From DATARR01 sp044868005 (lineage in GTDB: Bacteria > Acidobacteriota > Thermoanaerobaculia > Multivoradales > UBA5704): 64,000 bases of DNA. The position numbers and the translations under genes are program-made. The stretch covers positions 36,909 through 100,908 of the forward strand of contig JBIOVX010000157.1 of assembly GCA_044868005.1 (NCBI GenBank), given 5' to 3'. Shown here one piece after another: positions 30,601 to 37,220 of the stretch. Numbering within the stretch: position 1 is the first letter of the stretch; each line of letters opens with the position of its first letter. The notes beneath the pieces are model-generated. The model saw only the letters and a list, made by a program, of their open reading frames with translations, made no database searches and had not been told where the DNA came from.

Positions 30601-30756
30601 GGTGACGCGGACTTCGATCTGGCGAAATCGGTGGGATTGGGATTGCGGGCGCGCTCTCCCGTCGGCCTGCTGCGGCTCGACGCGGCCTATCCTCTCGATC
30701 GGCGGCGCGGAGAGCCGCGCTACAAGCTCTATCTCGGCTTCGGCAACGCCTTCTGA
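24622..30756 (+). CDS. TamB-TamA fusion: envelope translocation/assembly protein
   Basis: A 2044-residue protein. An N-terminal basic stretch and signal anchor (about 18-42) and an AsmA-like start (ISSLLAEDYGLAVTARDFSPLW) lead into about 900 residues of repetitive beta-strand sequence like the TamB hydrophobic groove. The DUF490/TamB C-terminal domain is at about 1000-1315 (IRGRIELDPEGRFYAYGQTVRIDRGSLLF...LSGYYGHRVFQRLGE). Several POTRA-like units lie at about 1325-1715. An Omp85 16-strand-type barrel runs to the end (GYGARWESEEGTAAVLDFVDRNFLGRALALG; GGPYSVRGYERESLG; final Phe at 2044). In proteobacteria TamA and TamB are separate proteins. Here one chain would span from the inner to the outer membrane. 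It is the last gene of the sigma/anti-sigma/GNAT operon. The domain calls are by eye but strong. Confidence 0.88.
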   Translation: MDEVGAPSPLPRTRRRRLRRIAWIAVLVLVVLPALTVLSILAALRAAGVRQAILGRISSLLAEDYGLAVTARDFSPLWRRSGIELHDVRLGAPRAAPIVHARRVWLEIDLGTLRDRPLVVRSLDADGLLVDLKAPLPKLPESTPEEAGAGPPVEILRIALRNSEVRGAALAKPASDWLRSWNAQGIDARGSYRGGRLELEVERGKAILDRPGFGLQELHLAGRIGHEEKKPLRIDGLTVTGDGLRLAASGIVGLEEGSPTAARFDLYAEPRAIASGLPARGQIRAIGRMALPEISGQLRIMATEIPAEALRPYLDPKLYADLALAGTVADVKADATVGPGDWNRIAGKTELTWNRGGRRLARAEARLSPGDTATPIVANLTAEILPASPGRRFIQGTVRVASWQELARATAEGVRAEIRLPDVRAALAEVRSLWPRLVPAVPPGMPLQGSLNANARLSGPLTTPEAVIDATWLPRAGSRVQVAAKGRPDTWSGSAKVETENLPLEMLGAMAPGLAGSVTGTAELSGSPRGYLVRLATTTAAVAFPPQLQRLESATVSADGTLTLQPLSYRGILSLDGSGLIASPNASSTAQIAQFDLDLDGVLKGSPLRWDGKVTLTGENAEMQGTGRADRFAAAGDGALQLEPLAYSGTLTLDAGQVALTEQDLEIQDLHLEAAGDHREIRLSALSGELPEGRTFNASGRIVTKPLLAEADLDLQLVKPVDAVPAVDLTAKLRDGLVEVEAPRIDTASGPGSLHAQIPLEALRAVPQLVSILESLPGEKARGPVSLSFSFPELDSEPLLAALGMEPRPERLRAGVSADLSLDLASPAAGSGEVRLSGLTVETPDGRIAAETPAVLRLAGGRLDLAPVHLRIDGGSIQGAGIDLAASAELVPSWKPFDDPVTAAVSRLSAEGNGTLDAALLNPYLQGGVAEGSLLFSAKASGTLDRLAAEVRASGPGASFVWPAAAVRVSDPRLALDLRDSRWTIREGRMGVNAGTVELAGGLSPGGALDVEAQLAGVHYRLDYGIETMLSGRLNLQSAPDERTRLSGKVSVDRGVLNRDLNLDREVLALLFKPPEVPSTEESALAAVDLDLEIETREGVRIKNNVADLRASWRQLEVGGTLETPVIRGRIELDPEGRFYAYGQTVRIDRGSLLFTGDPLTDPQIDLVTTSSLQDPTIGQLRGAGPLDLLARPQDDDEKEGPGTSEVLAAGLSGYYGHRVFQRLGESLGLGNVSVVPDLENDPTARLIVGRDLSTSVSLALSMDLRNVERQTYLVDLHELPSLPGLRVEGFTNDSGSEGANLQQSLDFGGGEPRRRETGPRLRRLVIETPKGVSRREIRRAAGLEKKAPVPEGTAFAVEVNVADFLRRKRYPDPRVEVAVQPVESRPGWVDVKIAVQPGPRASFVFAGDRPPRALRPEITALYRTDFYEPTSIEEMRQEAVRVFRSLGHLDPQVEIEIRKERPEDPAGPRTVTVTTKAGPRQTLRELEIAGLPPEEERLAAGAFPSLLARVELAAALPDADARLLNLLRGLGFPRARIAGRAVAADGSRLAVDVEPGPRQIVSAVRLTGLEEEKEERQRLQSMLPVRAGDPARMDRVAQGKLLLEGDLRDRGYADATVRFSVVPAAGRPDDIEVVYEVTTGERYRLAGVEIEGERWSKPAPMRRQAGLAAGEPFTEAGVEEARNRLFSTGVFSQVDTTVEKKDGEAKVSFSLAERPRFHLGYGARWESEEGTAAVLDFVDRNFLGRALALGLRGLYQSDDRSGRLYLYTGGVLGTQISFDGYAESRRRLFTEDNLAEDRLEVALQASRPLGESATARIYARHRTTHLFEIEPNEFFPIDLKLTLPYVGAQLQYDTRDDDIDPRSGLLASADLSGSGDFLGSDFQYLRLFAQTMSFRDISFAGRPGTWAQAVRVGLAHSFGEDLVPDERFRAGGPYSVRGYERESLGPQQFLGGTVLATGGEALLVINEELRFALPWDLTGLAFFDAGQVWARPGDADFDLAKSVGLGLRARSPVGLLRLDAAYPLDRRRGEPRYKLYLGFGNAF

Positions 30757-30759
30757 CCG

Positions 30760-31590
30760 TCAGTGCTGCACCGCGCGCAGGACGGCCTTGGCCTGCTCGG
30801 CCTCGGGCGCGTTGGGAGCGAGGGCAAGGAAGCGTTCCATGTCGCTGACCAGGAGATCCTTGCGCTTCAACTCGTATTGGGCCAACCCACGGTAGTAATA
30901 CGCATAGGCAAGCCCTGAGTCCATGCCGATGGCGCTGGAGAGTTGCGCGACGGCGGCCTCCCAATCCTTTTGGAAGGCGCGGGTGACGCCGATCTGGTAG
31001 GGAATGAGGGCCGGCGCCGGCGCCCGGGCTCCCTGCAGGGTCGAGACCGCCTCGTCATACTGCTTGAGCCGCTGCTGGGCGACGCCGAGGTAGTAGGCGG
31101 ACTCCGCGCCGCCTTTCGCACGCGCCAGGTCCGCGGCCGTCCGGAAGGCGCCGGCGGCGGCGCCATCCCGCCGCTGGCGGAGGTAGACCTCGCCGAGAGA
31201 GACGAACGCCGCGGGATCGTTGGGCGCCAGCTCCGTCGCCTTGCGCAGCCGGCCCTCGGCCTCGCCGTACTTCTGTTCCTGCTCGAGGACGCGGCCATAG
31301 GCAGCGGCCACGTAGGCGTTGGCGTCCGCCTGGTCCATGAACCGGCCCAGGGCGTCGCGGGCCGCGCCGGTCTGGTAATGCCACAGCCGCTCGTCGACGC
31401 TATCGAGACCCGCAGGCGGCGCCTGCTGCGTCTGCGCCGGCTGGTCCTGCGCAGGTTGCTGCTGGCTCTGCGGCTGGTTGCCCGGCTTCGGCTTCTTCGG
31501 CGGCCTGGCCTGAGCGGCGAAAGAGAGGGCGAAAAGAAGCACCGTCAGACCGGCTATGGCCGTGGGAGATTTATGGTTCATATCGATCAT
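30760..31590 (-). CDS. Secreted TPR protein
   Basis: A 276-residue exported protein (signal peptide about 1-28, then a Gln/Pro-rich spacer). At least four tetratricopeptide-like repeats follow: AYVAAAYGRVLEQEQKYGEAEGRLRKATELAPND, AFVSLGEVYLRQRRDGAAAGAFRTAADLA, SAYYLGVAQQRLKQYDEAVSTLQGA and AYYYRGLAQYELKRKDLLVSDMERFLALAP. It probably scaffolds a periplasmic complex. Its ATG overlaps the stop of the upstream PAP2 gene in an ATGA, so it is the last gene of the six-gene minus-strand operon. A second Met at residue 4 is an alternative start. Confidence 0.87.
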   Translation of the reverse strand: MIDMNHKSPTAIAGLTVLLFALSFAAQARPPKKPKPGNQPQSQQQPAQDQPAQTQQAPPAGLDSVDERLWHYQTGAARDALGRFMDQADANAYVAAAYGRVLEQEQKYGEAEGRLRKATELAPNDPAAFVSLGEVYLRQRRDGAAAGAFRTAADLARAKGGAESAYYLGVAQQRLKQYDEAVSTLQGARAPAPALIPYQIGVTRAFQKDWEAAVAQLSSAIGMDSGLAYAYYYRGLAQYELKRKDLLVSDMERFLALAPNAPEAEQAKAVLRAVQH

Positions 31591-32426
31591 TGTAATCGAC
31601 CCGGCGCCGGAGGTTCCGCGGGCATTGACGAAGCGTTTCGCCAGCTACCGGGAAACCCGCGAAAGAAGGCGGCGACGGCAGCGAACAGCTCGCGCGGATG
31701 CCGGCGAACACGATGCGCGAGCTCCTTCAGACGGAGTCCTTGGATTCGCAGAGCCTCCAAAGTCCGCTCGTCCGAGGACCAACGCTGCACGGTCGCCACG
31801 GCGGCGAGGCCGAGCACGGCTCCCCCACCAAGGTCGAGCAGGTGGTGCTCGTGCATCAGCAGGGCCGAGAGAGTGACAGTGACCGCCCACAGCCCGAACA
31901 AGATCTTTCCCACCCAGCCGCACCGGCGTCCGTAGACGATCGCCGCCGTGACGGCGAACGCCACGTGGAGCGACGGGAACTCGTTGTAGTCGAGATTCAA
32001 CCGGTCTGCGAGCCGGAAGATCGCACCGCCGAATCCGTAGGCCTCCCGATGCGGGAAGCCCTGGGCCATGGGAAGCAGCAGGAAGAACAGCCCTCCCACC
32101 AGCGTCTCGACCGTGAGGGTGAGGAAGAACGGCGTGAAGCTGCGCCAGGTGCGCAGGATGAACGGCGCGAGCAGGAGCAGCAGCGGTACCGACAGATAGA
32201 CGATGGCGACCGAGGGCACGAACGGCAGGCGCAGCTCCCAGTCGAAGTGGAAGGTCTGGCGCGCGCCGCGCAGCCTGGCGAGGAGGCTGGCACCGCCGTA
32301 GATCGAGAAGAAGATCTTCGAGAACAGGTAAGCGAGCGGCAGCGAGAACCGCAGGCTCGCGAGGCCGGGCCAGGCGAGGAGGGGCTCGGCGCCCCGCGGG
32401 TTTCGTCTAGCTGCAGCGATAGCCAT
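31587..32426 (-). CDS. PAP2-superfamily membrane phosphatase/transferase
   Basis: A 279-residue integral membrane protein with about six hydrophobic helices. It carries the motifs NEFPSLHVAFAV (C2, with the PSLH form typical of the inositol-phosphorylceramide synthase/PAP2_3 branch) and LLMHEHHLLDLGGGAVLG (C3, catalytic His and Asp). PAP2_3 members transfer or hydrolyse lipid phosphates. The start at 32426 was chosen over an upstream in-frame ATG because it begins MAIAAARRNP just before the first conserved block. It sits between the cytochrome c gene (43-bp gap) and the TPR gene (4-bp overlap). Confidence 0.83.
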   Translation of the reverse strand: MAIAAARRNPRGAEPLLAWPGLASLRFSLPLAYLFSKIFFSIYGGASLLARLRGARQTFHFDWELRLPFVPSVAIVYLSVPLLLLLAPFILRTWRSFTPFFLTLTVETLVGGLFFLLLPMAQGFPHREAYGFGGAIFRLADRLNLDYNEFPSLHVAFAVTAAIVYGRRCGWVGKILFGLWAVTVTLSALLMHEHHLLDLGGGAVLGLAAVATVQRWSSDERTLEALRIQGLRLKELAHRVRRHPRELFAAVAAFFRGFPGSWRNASSMPAEPPAPGRLQ

Positions 32427-32469
32427 CGAATCGTTCAACGTTCTCCATTGTAGACGGATTCCACAAGCC

Positions 32470-32850
32470 TCACCGCAGCGTGTAGAGAAAAGCGGCGATG
32501 TCCCGCACGTCGCGCTCGGTAACACCCAGCTCAGGCATCGCGGTGCCCGGCTGAATCTCCTGGGGAGCGCGGATCCAGCGCATCAGGTTGTCCGGGGTGT
32601 TCGGCAGCCCGCCGGCGAGAGTGGGCCGGCTGGCGATGCCGTCGAGCGGCGGACCGACCTGGCCGCGAGCCGCCGCGACTCCCGGAATGCTGTGGCAGGC
32701 CTCGCAGCCGTACCGGGGGATGATCTCCTTGCCGCGCGCCGGACTGCCGCCGGTCATCGCGGCAGCCTTCCGCTCGATGTCCTCCCCGCACCCGCAGAGC
32801 AGGACGAGCGCCGCTGCAAGCCCGACTTTGATCAGAACCTTGTCGAGCAT
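32470..32850 (-). CDS. Small c-type cytochrome, probable lipoprotein
   Basis: A 126-residue single-heme cytochrome c. The N-terminal hydrophobic segment ends LVLLCGCGED, a likely lipobox. The heme motif is C49-E-A-C52-H53, and the distal Met is probably Met105 in PGTAMPELGV, followed by a C-terminal helix TERDVRDIAAFLYTL. The size and 'P-G-T-x-M-P' loop match class I cytochromes of electron transfer chains. Its ATG overlaps the TGA of the upstream TPR gene by one base, indicating coupling. A role in transferring electrons to or from the operon's other exported proteins is inference. Confidence 0.88.
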   Translation of the reverse strand: MLDKVLIKVGLAAALVLLCGCGEDIERKAAAMTGGSPARGKEIIPRYGCEACHSIPGVAAARGQVGPPLDGIASRPTLAGGLPNTPDNLMRWIRAPQEIQPGTAMPELGVTERDVRDIAAFLYTLR

Positions 32851-34391
32851 CACGGCCGGCAGGGGGAGCCTTTCTCGTAGGTGGAGAGGGCGCGCGTGAG
32901 ATCGCCGATCCGTGATTCCAGGCCTTGTTGCCGGGCGGCCTCGATCGCCTGGCGCTGCCACTCGGCGGCTTCGGAACAGCGGTCCAGCTCGGCCAGCGCC
33001 AGGGCCACCGTCTCGGCGTGGGCAGCCGCCGGCCGCGCATTCCACACGGCGAGCGCCAGGTCGCGGGCGCGAGCGCCGTCGCGCACCGAGCGGTCCGGGC
33101 AGGCGGCGAGGAGCCGCGCCAAGGCATGGCTGAGCAGACCGCTCGCGGGCATCTGGCGCAGCGCGTCCTCCAGCTTCTGCCGCGCCTCGGCGTAACGCTG
33201 CAGGCGCACCAGCGTCTCGGCTTCTCCCAGGCGCGCCGTCTCGTCCGCCGGCGCGAGCTCGATGGCGCGCGCGTACTCCGGCAGCGCCTCCGCCAGCTTT
33301 CCGGCGTCGCGCAGCAGTTGCGCCCGCAGGCGCCGCGCTTCGGCGTCCTGGGGCCGGGCTGCCACCACCGCTTCGGCGTGCGCGAGAGCCTCTTCCCGCT
33401 CGGGACCCTCCGCGAGCAGCGAGGCGAGGTTGAAGTTGGCCGTGGCGTTCGCGGGATCGCGCCGCAGAGCCTCGCGGAAGTGCTGGATGGCTCCGGCGCG
33501 ATCGCCCATGAGCGCCAGCATGGACCCGAGGTTAACCTGCGCCTCTACGCTCTCGGGCCGGGCGGCGAGGGCCCGCCGGAACTCCTCAGCCGCGTCGGCG
33601 TAGCGTCCGGCCTGGGCGGCCACCCGGCCGCGCATCAGGGCAACCCGCTCTCCCACGCGCAGGTCCGCCACTGCGTCCAGCCAGGGGTCCGGAGGCTTGA
33701 GGCCCACCTGGCCGGCCTGCGCCAGGTGCTCGCCGGCCTTGGCTCTGTCGTCCAGACCGCGGTAGGCCATCGCCAGCGGGTGGTGGAGTCGATTGGCCTC
33801 GGGCGCCGCCGCCAGGGCCGCTTCGAAATGCTCCACCGCGGCCTTGAACTGGCGCCGGCTCAGCTCCACCTGGCCGAGAAGCGCATGCGCTGCGGCAGCG
33901 GTCGCGGGAATCGCCAGGGCCTTCTGCAGCACGCCCTCCGCTTCGTCCAGGCGCCCCTGGACGAGCCGGATCTCGCCGAGATGGATCCACCCCGCCGCGG
34001 CGGCAGGCAACAGGCCAACCGCCCGCGAGAACGCTTCCGCAGCCGTGTCGAGCCGTCCAGCGGCATGCTCGACCGCTCCCAGGAGGTAGGGCCAATGGGC
34101 CTCGTCCCCCTGGAGAGCCATAGCATTGCGGAAACAGTCGGCCGCCGCGTCGTTGAATCCGTAGGCGAGGTAGACCTGGCCGAGGTCGCCGTAGGCGGCC
34201 GCGAGCTTCGCCGGCTCCAGCCTGGCATCGGAGACCTGCGCTGCGAGCAGCCGCTGCATCTCTCCGATCTGGGACGCCACCGCGGTTTCCAGGCCGGAGA
34301 GGTCCGGCGAGCGCACCGGGATCGCTGCGGTCGCGGCGAGCGCCGGGATTGCGGCAGTCAGGAAGATCGGCGCGAACAACTTCATCTTCAT
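32850..34391 (-). CDS. Periplasmic TPR-repeat protein
   Basis: A 513-residue protein with a signal peptide (about 1-25) and about ten tetratricopeptide repeats through its length, for example KLAAAYGDLGQVYLAYGFNDAAADCFRNAMAL, AWGIHLGE-type units, VEAQVNLGSMLALMGDRAGAIQHFREALRRDP and ADETARLGEAETLVRLQRYAEARQKLEDALRQMP. A TPR protein of this kind next to a CRTAC1/UnbV-like FG-GAP protein is a recurring pair in Acidobacteriota and Planctomycetota; their joint function is not established. It overlaps the upstream gene by ATGA and the downstream cytochrome gene by one base. Confidence 0.9.
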   Translation of the reverse strand: MKMKLFAPIFLTAAIPALAATAAIPVRSPDLSGLETAVASQIGEMQRLLAAQVSDARLEPAKLAAAYGDLGQVYLAYGFNDAAADCFRNAMALQGDEAHWPYLLGAVEHAAGRLDTAAEAFSRAVGLLPAAAAGWIHLGEIRLVQGRLDEAEGVLQKALAIPATAAAAHALLGQVELSRRQFKAAVEHFEAALAAAPEANRLHHPLAMAYRGLDDRAKAGEHLAQAGQVGLKPPDPWLDAVADLRVGERVALMRGRVAAQAGRYADAAEEFRRALAARPESVEAQVNLGSMLALMGDRAGAIQHFREALRRDPANATANFNLASLLAEGPEREEALAHAEAVVAARPQDAEARRLRAQLLRDAGKLAEALPEYARAIELAPADETARLGEAETLVRLQRYAEARQKLEDALRQMPASGLLSHALARLLAACPDRSVRDGARARDLALAVWNARPAAAHAETVALALAELDRCSEAAEWQRQAIEAARQQGLESRIGDLTRALSTYEKGSPCRP

Positions 34392-36118
34392 CGCGGTTCT
34401 CCGGCAGGGGGCGAGGTCTTGCCAGTCCCATGGACAAGCGTCGTGTAGGTCCGCAACGGCGGCGGCGGAAACGATTCGGTGACGCCGTCCGGCCAGAAGA
34501 CGCGCACTCCGGTCACCTCCGAGGAGCCGCCGAGGCCCACCAGGACCCTGGCGTCGCTCGCCGATTCATAGCTGCCGTCCGTGGCCGCCCGCCGCCAGAG
34601 CGACGGCGCTCCCTTACGGATGACCTCGACGCGGGCCCCCAGCAGGTCCCGCTCCGCCTTGGCTCCGGCGGGGCGGCCCACCAGGCGCAGGCCGAGCCAG
34701 GGATTCCGGCCGCCCGCCTCGTTGACCAGAAGGCGGACGGGAGTGTCGGAGTCCACCACCAGGATGTCCGTGTCGCCGTCGTTGTCCACGTCGCCGAAGG
34801 CCGCCCCCCGGGAGACCTTCGGCGTGCGGAAGGTCACGCCGGCTTCCTCACTGACGTCTTTGAACCGGCCGCCTCCCAGGTTGCGAAAGAGCTGACTCGG
34901 CTCGCCGTAAGGAGCCAGGCCCTGGCCCGAGCCCATGGCGCCCGCCAGATTCACGGCGCCGTTGAAGGCCGCGAGATCGAGGAGGCCGTCGTTCTCCACG
35001 TCGATCCAGTTGGTGCCGAAGCCGGTGAACGGCAGGCTCGGCGCGCCCAGGCCTGAGAGGGCCGTGTTGTCCTCGAACACGCCGCCGCCGAGGTTCACGT
35101 AGTAGGTATTCGTCTCCGCCGTCAGGTGGGTGATGAGGAGATCGTCGTCGCCGTCGCCGTCCGCGTCGCCCACGGCGATCCCCATGCCCGCTTCCGGCCG
35201 GCCCGCGGCGTTCACGGCCACGCCCGAGATGAGCCCTTCCTCGCGGAACGTGAAGTCGCGCTGGTTGAGCCAGAGGAAGTTGTCGGCGCCGTCGTTGGCC
35301 ACGAAGAGGTCCAGCCAGCCGTCGCCGTTCAGGTCGTTCGCCACCACGCCCAGGCCCGGCCCCGGCTTGCGGCCGATGCCGGAGGGCAGCGAGACGTCCT
35401 CGAAGGTGCCGTCCCTCCGGTTGCGCAGCAGGCGGTCCGGCACCGGCTTGAAAGTCGAAGGCCCGCAGAAGTCGCGGCGCGTGCTGGCCGCCAGACAGTG
35501 GACGTTGTTCTGCAGCGAGAAGTCGACGTAATTCAGCACGAAGAGATCGAGCCAGCCGTCGCGGTCGAGGTCGGCGAAGGTGGCGCCGGTGCTCCAGCGG
35601 GGATCGTCGACTCCGGCGGCGGCCGTCACGTCGGTGAAAGTGCCGTCGCCGTTGTTGTGCCAGAGCTGGTTGGGGCCGAAGCTGGCGAGGTAGAGATCCA
35701 TGCGGCCGTCGTTGTCGTAGTCGCCGGTCGCCGCTCCCATGCCGTAGCCGGTCGCCCGGATGCCGCTCGCCGCGGTGACGTCGACGAAGCGAGGCGCGGA
35801 ATTCTTCCCTTTGGGTGTGATCAAGTCGTTCCGGAACAGCCGGCCCCAGCCCGCCGGTCCAGGATCGGCGGAGCCCGGCTTCAGCGGATGGCCCTGGACC
35901 ACGAAAGCGTCCAGATCGCCATCGCCGTCGTAGTCGAAGAGCGCCGCCCCGCCGCCCATGATCTCGGGCATGTAGAGCTCGCCGGACTGACCGGTCGTGT
36001 AAGTGAAGACGAGACCCCAGTCGGCCGCGCGGTCCACGAAGAGGGCGGGAGGCGGAGCCTGCTCCGCGGCAAGGACAGCAGGGACGGCAAGGACAGCAAG
36101 GACGGTGAAGGGACGCAC
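34388..36118 (-). CDS. CRTAC1/UnbV-like FG-GAP repeat protein
   Basis: A 576-residue exported protein starting with GTG at 36118, directly after the stop of the previous gene. The signal peptide is built from a near-tandem VLAV repeat. The body has FG-GAP/VCBS-like calcium-binding blades with D-x-D-x-D-G-x-x-D loops (DYDGDGDLDAF, DYDNDGRMDLY, DLDRDGWLDLF, DLNGDGWLDLF, DADGDGDDDLL, DVDNDGDTDIL), making a beta-propeller. The C-terminal ASPIC/UnbV domain (LLGARVEVIRKG...SDARVLVGLGGSSEVTGVRVFWPDG) is clear. These proteins bind calcium and probably ligands at the cell surface. It is second in the operon and translated in tandem with the TPR gene. Confidence 0.93.
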   Translation of the reverse strand: MRPFTVLAVLAVPAVLAAEQAPPPALFVDRAADWGLVFTYTTGQSGELYMPEIMGGGAALFDYDGDGDLDAFVVQGHPLKPGSADPGPAGWGRLFRNDLITPKGKNSAPRFVDVTAASGIRATGYGMGAATGDYDNDGRMDLYLASFGPNQLWHNNGDGTFTDVTAAAGVDDPRWSTGATFADLDRDGWLDLFVLNYVDFSLQNNVHCLAASTRRDFCGPSTFKPVPDRLLRNRRDGTFEDVSLPSGIGRKPGPGLGVVANDLNGDGWLDLFVANDGADNFLWLNQRDFTFREEGLISGVAVNAAGRPEAGMGIAVGDADGDGDDDLLITHLTAETNTYYVNLGGGVFEDNTALSGLGAPSLPFTGFGTNWIDVENDGLLDLAAFNGAVNLAGAMGSGQGLAPYGEPSQLFRNLGGGRFKDVSEEAGVTFRTPKVSRGAAFGDVDNDGDTDILVVDSDTPVRLLVNEAGGRNPWLGLRLVGRPAGAKAERDLLGARVEVIRKGAPSLWRRAATDGSYESASDARVLVGLGGSSEVTGVRVFWPDGVTESFPPPPLRTYTTLVHGTGKTSPPAGEPR

Positions 36119-37153
36119 CTACACAACCCTTTCGGAGGCCTTCACCGGCGGGGCGTCTCTTTGCAGCGCATCCGCGCTCTCCGCCGCCTCCCTGAACCGC
36201 CGCACGATCTCCCCTGCCGGCTCGACCTTGTCGATGCCGGCGACGCTCTTGCCCGCCTGCAGATAATCGCGGTACGAGAAGGCGCGCACGGAAGAGCGCT
36301 TCAGCTTCCAGATGGACTGCAGCGAGTAGATCATCCGCATCCAGTGCTTGGTCTTGCGTCCGCGCAGCATCCAGCGGGCGAGAGGGCCGGCCTTGGTGCC
36401 CACCTCGTCGATATACGGCGTGCGGATGACCGACACGGGAACACCCGTCATGCGCTCGGTGAGGACGATGTCGGACTCGTCCGCTTCGAGGATGGCCTGC
36501 TTGTAGTCCGCATGCGCGCTGCATTCGGCGGTGGCGATGAAGCGGGTGCCCATCTGCACCGCGGCATAGCCCATCTGCAGCGCGCGGACGAAGTCTTCCT
36601 CGTCGCCGATGCCGCCGGCGCAGACCACGGGTACGCCGAAGTCCGCCAGCTCCGCGATCAGCACCTCGGCGCTCTTCGGACCGGCGTGGCCGCCGGCGCG
36701 ATCGTTGACGGCGATGAGGCCGTCCACTCCCGCCTCCAGGCCTTTCACCGCCCACTTCCTCTCCGTCACGTCGTGGTAGACGAAACCGCCCGCGGCGTGG
36801 GCCTTCTCCACCACCCAGCGCGGATTGCCGAGCGAGGTGACGAAGAAGCGGATCCCCGCCTCAATCGCCTGATCAACGAAGCCTTTCATCCGCTCCAGGT
36901 AGACCTTCGAGGAGCGCTCGACGATGACGTTCATCCCCACCGGCTTCGCGGTGAGGCTGCGGATGAGCTTCAGGCCCGCGCCGAACTCGTGGCGGTGGAC
37001 GTAGACCATGGAGAGCGGCTGGAGCACGCCGATGCCGCCGGCCTCGGAAACCGCGGCCACCAGCTCGGGATTGCTGCACGGATACATGGCGCCGCAGAGG
37101 AGCGGCACCTCGATGCCGAGCTGGCGAGTGACCGGGGTGTCGAGGAGGGACAT
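36119..37153 (-). CDS. Nitronate monooxygenase/2-nitropropane dioxygenase-like flavoprotein
   Basis: A 344-residue TIM-barrel flavoenzyme. It has an N-terminal LGIEVPLLCGAMYPCSNPELVAAVSEAGGIGVLQP, the FMN/catalytic region NDRAGGHAGPKSAE (conserved GGHxG) and phosphate-binding VPVVCAGGIGDEEDFVRALQMGYAAVQMGTRFIATAECSAH. Nitronate monooxygenases oxidise alkyl nitronates; related enzymes act as enoyl reductases. The start at 37153 matches the family N-terminus (MSLLDTPVTRQLGI). It is the first gene of the six-gene minus-strand operon, divergent from egtB with a 67-bp gap. The real substrate is unknown. Confidence 0.9.
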   Translation of the reverse strand: MSLLDTPVTRQLGIEVPLLCGAMYPCSNPELVAAVSEAGGIGVLQPLSMVYVHRHEFGAGLKLIRSLTAKPVGMNVIVERSSKVYLERMKGFVDQAIEAGIRFFVTSLGNPRWVVEKAHAAGGFVYHDVTERKWAVKGLEAGVDGLIAVNDRAGGHAGPKSAEVLIAELADFGVPVVCAGGIGDEEDFVRALQMGYAAVQMGTRFIATAECSAHADYKQAILEADESDIVLTERMTGVPVSVIRTPYIDEVGTKAGPLARWMLRGRKTKHWMRMIYSLQSIWKLKRSSVRAFSYRDYLQAGKSVAGIDKVEPAGEIVRRFREAAESADALQRDAPPVKASERVV

Positions 37154-37220
37154 GGGGACATGATTGTAGAGGATCGGCGGCGAAAGGAGGGCGTATACAA
37201 TGTCCTGGGAGGCAACCGAC

